The notes below the pieces were generated by a model, which was not told where the DNA came from, did no database searches, and saw only the letters and a program-made list of their open reading frames with translations. From an uncultured Clostridia bacterium (GTDB taxonomy: Bacteria > Bacillota > Clostridia > Oscillospirales > Acutalibacteraceae), in contig CAMOCU010000014.1 of the NCBI GenBank assembly GCA_946610835.1, positions 1 through 10,113 of the forward strand: a stretch of DNA of 10,113 nucleotides, written 5' to 3'. Shown here piece by piece: positions 6,877-10,113 of the stretch. Each line of letters opens with the position of its first letter. Positions within the stretch are counted from its first letter, which is position 1. The position numbers and the translations under genes were made by a program.

Positions 6877-7770
6877 TTACTCCGGTTTCGTATCGGCGGA
6901 CGGTGGGACATCGCTTGTTCTGTAATGCAGATAATCAGCAAACTTTCGCACGCACGCCGATACCGTACAGACATCTTTCATGGCAAGCCCGATCTCCCGA
7001 TAAAACGGTTCGGAAAGGCTTCGTGTTTCTACCCGATACGGATTGCGCCGAAGGATCAGCCTCGGTAAAATGCTGATGCCCAAACCGCTTTCAACCATAG
7101 ACAGAATCGCGTAATCGTCCCATGTCGTAAACCGGATATCCGGCTGTATCCGATAGCGTTCCAGAATCTCCGACACTTCGGTCTTTCCGCCATGCTCAAG
7201 CAGCATAAACGGCTGGCCGTTCAGATCTTGCGGCGCTATAGTCTTCTTGGCGGTTAGCGGATTATTCGCAGGCAAAACCACAACATACTCGTCTTTTTCC
7301 AGCCAAATCGTTGTGTAGTGCGGTTTGGTCGGAAGCCGCAGAAAACCGCAATCCACGCGCCCTTCAAAGATCCACTGCTCAATCTCAGCATAATCTCCCA
7401 GCAAAAACTCATACCGAATTCCCGGATAATCCTGCTGAAATCTTTTTATAATTGACAGAATCCAATGCTCGGCTACACTGGAAAACGTGCCGATTCGGAC
7501 AAGTCCTGTCTGTGCCCCGGAAAGTGCGGCGGCCTGTTCCTGCGCTTTGCGATAACTGTTCAAAAGCGCTCGCGCATACGGAAGCATTGCAAGGCCATCC
7601 GAAGTCGGCTGCACACCCGCACGACTTCTCTCCATCAGAATAACGCCCCATTCCGACTCGAGATCGGCGATCATTTTGCTGACGGAGGACTGCGCGTAAT
7701 CCAGAATAGCCGCCGCTTTGGTGAAGCTGCCGCACTCGACCGTCGTAAGAAATGCTTGGAGAATGGACAA
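6877..7770 (-). CDS. LysR-type transcriptional regulator
   Basis: This 297-residue DNA-binding regulator has a winged helix-turn-helix at about 3-60 (CGSFTKAAAILDYAQSSVSKMI, then LFERS-like LMERSRAGVQPTSDG). A periplasmic-binding-like effector domain spans 90-285 (VRIGTFSSVAEHWI, GRVDCGFLRLP, YVVVLPANNPL, MVESGLGISILPRLIL). Such proteins are tetramers that respond to a small ligand. The first in-frame start is TTG at 7770. No ATG or GTG precedes it in a sensible place, and the best purine-rich SD (AGAGGGGAG, 7803-7795) is 24 bases away. The N-terminus is about two residues shorter than usual, so the start is uncertain. Genes downstream on the same strand are the phosphoesterase and the MATE transporter, plausible targets by proximity only. 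A palindrome at 7824-7870 contains a T-N11-A type core and could be its own operator. Confidence 0.9.
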   Translation of the reverse strand: MSILQAFLTTVECGSFTKAAAILDYAQSSVSKMIADLESEWGVILMERSRAGVQPTSDGLAMLPYARALLNSYRKAQEQAAALSGAQTGLVRIGTFSSVAEHWILSIIKRFQQDYPGIRYEFLLGDYAEIEQWIFEGRVDCGFLRLPTKPHYTTIWLEKDEYVVVLPANNPLTAKKTIAPQDLNGQPFMLLEHGGKTEVSEILERYRIQPDIRFTTWDDYAILSMVESGLGISILPRLILRRNPYRVETRSLSEPFYREIGLAMKDVCTVSACVRKFADYLHYRTSDVPPSADTKPE

Positions 7771-7823
7771 AAAACAACCGCCGGATTGATTTTGCTCCCC
7801 TCTGATGACCCCACAACGTATAT

Positions 7824-7870
7824 CATGGAAAGAACCGTAATTTGTTTACCAAATTACGTTTCTTTCCATG
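7824..7870. repeat. 21-bp near-perfect inverted repeat abutting tRNA-Arg
   Basis: The arms 7824-7844 and 7850-7870 pair at 20 of 21 positions and leave a 5-base loop (7845-7849). The right arm begins inside the encoded CCA of the tRNA (7869-7871). On the minus strand this would be a long hairpin directly after the tRNA, but no T-run follows, so it is not a standard terminator. The centre, TAATTTG-5-CAAATTA, looks like a LysR-type T-N11-A box. It could be an operator, a processing hairpin, a dispersed palindromic repeat or an integration site. The sequence does not decide. Confidence 0.85.
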
Positions 7871-7945
7871 GCCCGCTCGGAGGGATTCGAACCCCCGATC
7901 TTCAGAATCGGAATCTGCTGCGTTATCCAACTGCGCCACGAGCGG
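7869..7945 (-). tRNA. tRNA-Arg (anticodon CCG), CCA encoded
   Basis: The 77-base gene folds as a cloverleaf. The acceptor stem CCGCTCG pairs with CGAGCGG (7945-7939 with 7879-7873), then discriminator G and encoded CCA (7871-7869). The D-arm contains GCGCAGTTGGATAACGC. The anticodon loop TTCCGAT has CCG at 7911-7909, which reads the Arg codon CGG. The T-arm has GGGGG-TTCGAAT-CCCTC. The outermost anticodon-stem pair is G-A. This tRNA serves a codon more used in GC-rich genomes. It has its own promoter, and no terminator with a T-run follows, so read-through into the LysR gene is possible. Confidence 0.96.
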
Positions 7946-7958
7946 AAATCTGTATGGT

Positions 7959-7987
7959 ATTTTACCACATTCTTTCTGAAATTGCAA
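7959..7987 (-). promoter_or_regulatory. Promoter of tRNA-Arg
   Basis: On the minus strand TTGCAA (7987-7982, 4 of 6) is followed by a 17-base spacer and TAAAAT (7964-7959, 5 of 6) with an extended TG. Transcription would start near 7952, a few bases before the mature tRNA 5' end at 7945. Confidence 0.75.
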
Positions 7988-8015
7988 TCCTTATTTCAAA
8001 TTTTTTGCGGGCGAT

Positions 8016-8091
8016 AAAAAGCAAAAATCAAACGGCGGGATTGCCGGCGCAGGGACTGTGCACAGAGAGTCCCTCCTGCGGAAATCCCGCC
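8016..8091 (-). terminator. Terminator of spoIVA
   Basis: On the minus strand a 9-bp outer stem (8091-8083 with 8042-8034) encloses a 7-bp inner stem (8074-8068 with 8057-8051) separated by bulges. T-rich sequence with runs of five T follows (8032-8016). It begins seven bases after the spoIVA stop at 8098. Confidence 0.8.
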
Positions 8092-8097
8092 CTTTGT

Positions 8098-9570
8098 TTA
8101 CAATATAATACAAATCAACCCGCTGCATCCTTCGTTGATGACGCGCTCGAGCGTTTCCTGAATGCGCATGCGTGCGTCCGACGGCATCTTATACAATTTA
8201 TTATGCAGTCCCTCGTTGACCAATTCATGCAGAGATTTGCCGAAAATGTTGGATTCCCAGATCTTCGAAGGATCTTCCTCAAACTCCTTGAGCAGATACA
8301 TGACCAGTTCCTCCGACTGCGATTCCGAACCGACGATCGGCGCGACTTCGGTAGTGATGTCTGCACGCATAATGTGCAGCGAGGGCGCCGTTGCACGCAG
8401 CCGCACGCCGTAACGGCCGCCCTGCCGCATGATCTCCGGTTCTTCAAGCCGCAATTCTTCAATTGTCGGCATCACAATCCCGTAACCCGTGCGCTCCACG
8501 TCGTCAAGCGCTGTACGCAGGCGGTCGTACTCCTTTTTGACGCCCGTCAGCTCCCGCATTTCCGAAAGCAGCGCCATCTCGTCCGAAACGGGTATACCGG
8601 TCACTTCGGTCAATACCTTAAAGAACAGATCGCCTGCCGCTTGCGCCGCAACGCGCGCCGTCCCGGTAGACAGCCCCATCCCCGACACTCGCACATCCCG
8701 CAGATACGGACAATCGAGATTCGACACCATGTCGTAAATATCACGCACATGGTTCAACGATGCAGCCGCCTGACGCAGCGCATCCGTTACGCCCTGCCGC
8801 AGCCAGTGCGTGCGGTCGAGCGAAACGACCCATCGCGGCAGATCCACCAGCACCTCTTTGAGCGGAAATTCATACAGGATCCGGGACAGAATGCCGCGGA
8901 TCTCCTCCTCGCCCATCTCCATACAGTTGACCGGCAGTACCGGCACGCCGTACTCTGCCGACAGTTCCTGCGCCGTCTGCTGCGCGGCCTGCGCGGAAGG
9001 GTCTGTGCTGTTGAGCAGAACAATGAACGGCTTTTCCAACTCCTGCAGTTCCGCAATCACGCGCGCCTCCGCCTGGCGGTACTCTTCGCGCGGGATGTCG
9101 CTGATGCTGCCGTCTGTCGTCACGACCAGACCGATCGTCGAATGCTCGCTGATCACCTTTTTGGTGCCGATCTCCGCCGCCATGTTGAACGGAATCTCAT
9201 GGTCGAACCACGGCGTTTTGACCATCCGCGGCTGCGCATCCTCAATATAGCCGAGTGAACTGGGGACAATATACCCCACACAGTCAATCATGCGCACACG
9301 CAGCGTCGTGTTGTCGTCCAGCAGAATCTCCGCCGCCTGCTCGGGGATGAATTTCGGCTCGGTCGTCATGATCGTCCTTCCGGACGCGGATTGCGGCAGC
9401 TCGTCGTTCGCCCGCTCCTTCCGGAACGCATCGCGAATGTTGGGCAGCACAAGCGTATCCATAAACCGTTTGATGAACGTGGATTTGCCTGTCCGCACAG
9501 GGCCGACTACGCCGACATAAATGTCCCCGCCGGTGCGTTTTGCAATGTCGCTGTAAATATTCCCTTGCAT
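8098..9570 (-). CDS. spoIVA: Stage IV sporulation protein A (SpoIVA), coat-assembly ATPase
   Basis: This 490-residue protein is full length for the family. SpoIVA is made in the mother cell, polymerises on the forespore surface using ATP, and forms the base on which the spore coat is built; it is also needed for the cortex. The TRAFAC-type nucleotide-binding domain occupies about 1-240. Its Walker A is GPVRTGKST (23-31, Lys29), with Walker B-like MIDCVG (94-99, Asp96) and LNSTDP (186-191) at the position of the GTPase NKxD. The rest is the helical middle and C-terminal region with the family ending GCSGLICIIL, which in B. subtilis is needed for localisation to the forespore. GGAGG stands 7 bases before the ATG at 9570. 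It is monocistronic, with a sigma-E-like promoter and a strong terminator. Identity is clear. Confidence 0.98.
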   Translation of the reverse strand: MQGNIYSDIAKRTGGDIYVGVVGPVRTGKSTFIKRFMDTLVLPNIRDAFRKERANDELPQSASGRTIMTTEPKFIPEQAAEILLDDNTTLRVRMIDCVGYIVPSSLGYIEDAQPRMVKTPWFDHEIPFNMAAEIGTKKVISEHSTIGLVVTTDGSISDIPREEYRQAEARVIAELQELEKPFIVLLNSTDPSAQAAQQTAQELSAEYGVPVLPVNCMEMGEEEIRGILSRILYEFPLKEVLVDLPRWVVSLDRTHWLRQGVTDALRQAAASLNHVRDIYDMVSNLDCPYLRDVRVSGMGLSTGTARVAAQAAGDLFFKVLTEVTGIPVSDEMALLSEMRELTGVKKEYDRLRTALDDVERTGYGIVMPTIEELRLEEPEIMRQGGRYGVRLRATAPSLHIMRADITTEVAPIVGSESQSEELVMYLLKEFEEDPSKIWESNIFGKSLHELVNEGLHNKLYKMPSDARMRIQETLERVINEGCSGLICIIL

Positions 9571-9606
9571 AGTATTTCCTCCGTATCGGTCATTGTGTTC
9601 ATGCTA

Positions 9607-9635
9607 AACATATGACCGCACGACAGGAAATATGA
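9607..9635 (-). promoter_or_regulatory. Candidate sigma-E promoter of spoIVA
   Basis: On the minus strand TCATATT (9635-9629) lies 14 bases before CATATGTT (9614-9607). This resembles the B. subtilis sigma-E pattern (ATATT-type -35, CATACAAT-type -10, 13-15 spacing). B. subtilis spoIVA is transcribed by sigma-E in the mother cell, so the match fits. The predicted start near 9600 gives a leader of about 30 bases before the ATG. Confidence 0.7.
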
Positions 9636-9696
9636 CAAGCTGTGGGATAATTTTGCATCGGACGCGCAAAATAAGGAACAGAAGGGAGACGATCGG

Positions 9697-10062
9697 ATGG
9701 ATATTCTGCCGCAGCTGGCCAAAGCCTTTCTCACAGGCGGGGCATTCTGTGTGGTCGGGCAAATCCTGCTGGACAAAACAAAACTCACCCCGGGAAAAAT
9801 TCTTGTCGGCTTTGTTGTCGCAGGCGTTCTGCTCAGTGCGCTGGGGCTGTATCAGCCGCTCGTCGACTGGGCCGGAACAGGCGCGACAGTGCCGCTGACC
9901 GGATTCGGCCATGCGCTCGCGCGCGGTGTACGGGAAGCGGTCGACAGCGACGGCCTGACCGGCGCGCTCACCGGCGGTCTGGAGGCGTGCGGCGGCGGCA
10001 TCGCCTTTGCCGTACTGTGCGGAACGGCGGCGGCGTTCCTTGCAAAACCGCGAGAAAAGTAA
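9697..10062 (+). CDS. spoVAE: Stage V sporulation protein AE (SpoVAE), spore DPA channel component
   Basis: This 121-residue membrane protein belongs to the SpoVA system, which moves Ca-dipicolinate into the forespore during sporulation and out again at germination. Family signatures are FCVVGQILLDKTKLTPGKIL (17-36) and LGLYQPLVDWAGTGATVPLT (49-68), followed by GFGHALARGV. Membrane segments lie near 6-25, 34-52 and 94-116, and the C-terminus is short and basic. AAGGGAG (9682-9688) stands 8 bases before the ATG at 9697. In most spore-formers it follows spoVAC and spoVAD in one operon. Here the upstream neighbour is divergent spoIVA, so it is separated from them, unless they lie to the right of the window. 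It would be expected in the forespore (sigma-G), but I could not find a convincing sigma-G promoter. Confidence 0.95.
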   Translation: MDILPQLAKAFLTGGAFCVVGQILLDKTKLTPGKILVGFVVAGVLLSALGLYQPLVDWAGTGATVPLTGFGHALARGVREAVDSDGLTGALTGGLEACGGGIAFAVLCGTAAAFLAKPREK

Positions 10063-10113
10063 AGGAAGCGCTGATTCAATCGGGGTGTACGAGGGGACGA
10101 GAGATTTTTTCGG
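10063..10113 (+). other. Right-edge tail after spoVAE, no gene supported
   Basis: These 51 bases contain AAAGGAAG (10061-10068, overlapping the spoVAE stop). That could serve a downstream gene, but no ATG follows and the nearest GTG (10085) is 16 bases away. No terminator is visible, so spoVAE may be the first gene of a longer operon. Confidence 0.4.

Noticed and set aside
7824..7870. The palindrome after tRNA-Arg as an ordinary Rho-independent terminator
   Set aside because: No T-run follows on either strand, and the stem is AT-rich and longer than usual terminators.
7869..7945. A mobile element or prophage integrated at tRNA-Arg
   Set aside because: No integrase, no repeated tRNA 3' fragment elsewhere in the window and normal chromosomal genes on both sides.
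7465..9258. A 597-codon open frame on the + strand across LysR, tRNA-Arg and spoIVA
   Set aside because: It is antisense to three well-supported genes, has no family signal and is rich in Arg/His/Gln as expected of a shadow of GC-rich coding DNA.
9567..9606. Possible sigma-G promoter for spoVAE (GCATA and CATGCTA)
   Set aside because: The CATGCTA at 9600-9606 fits a -10, but the nearest fitting -35 is 28 bases away and the closer one 12 bases, so spacing is wrong.

Overview
The window looks like chromosomal DNA from an endospore-forming, fairly GC-rich member of the Clostridia, probably of the Oscillospiraceae/Ruminococcaceae type. That placement is inference. It rests on spoIVA and spoVAE, a DUF4173 membrane protein, clostridial-style MATE and RluA-like proteins, and strong Shine-Dalgarno sequences. 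Most of the content is ordinary core genome. I see no phage, transposon, CRISPR array or clear defence island.

Layout. Positions 1-132 are the 3' end of an unrecognised + strand gene, closed by a strong terminator. A well-formed promoter and SD then drive a DUF4173 multi-pass membrane protein (279-1943, +). A bidirectional terminator separates it from a convergent two-domain protein (2052-2804, -) that joins a pyrophosphatase-like N-terminus to a Nudix hydrolase. Next comes a small HepT/DUF86-like protein (2970-3332, -) with its own promoter and terminator. It is divergent from an RluA-type pseudouridine synthase (3503-4228, +), whose 3' end runs 111 bp into the convergent MATE transporter gene (4118-5509, -).

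The MATE gene follows a calcineurin-like metallophosphoesterase (5559-6794, -) and a LysR regulator (6877-7770, -) on the same strand with gaps of 49 and 82 bp, so these three may form an operon. Just upstream on the same strand lie a tRNA-Arg(CCG) gene with an encoded CCA and its own promoter, and a striking 21-bp near-perfect palindrome that begins inside the CCA end.

The right end is a sporulation segment. The spore-coat ATPase gene spoIVA (8098-9570, -) has a candidate sigma-E promoter and a strong terminator. Divergent from it is spoVAE (9697-10062, +), a part of the spore dipicolinate channel, without spoVAC or spoVAD immediately upstream. One gene acts in the mother cell and the other in the forespore, and they share a 126-bp intergenic region.

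The items most worth a second look are the tRNA-abutting palindrome, the solo HepT-like protein with a displaced catalytic motif, the pyrophosphatase-like/Nudix fusion, and the antisense overlap of the RluA and MATE genes. None of these by itself shows a new system.
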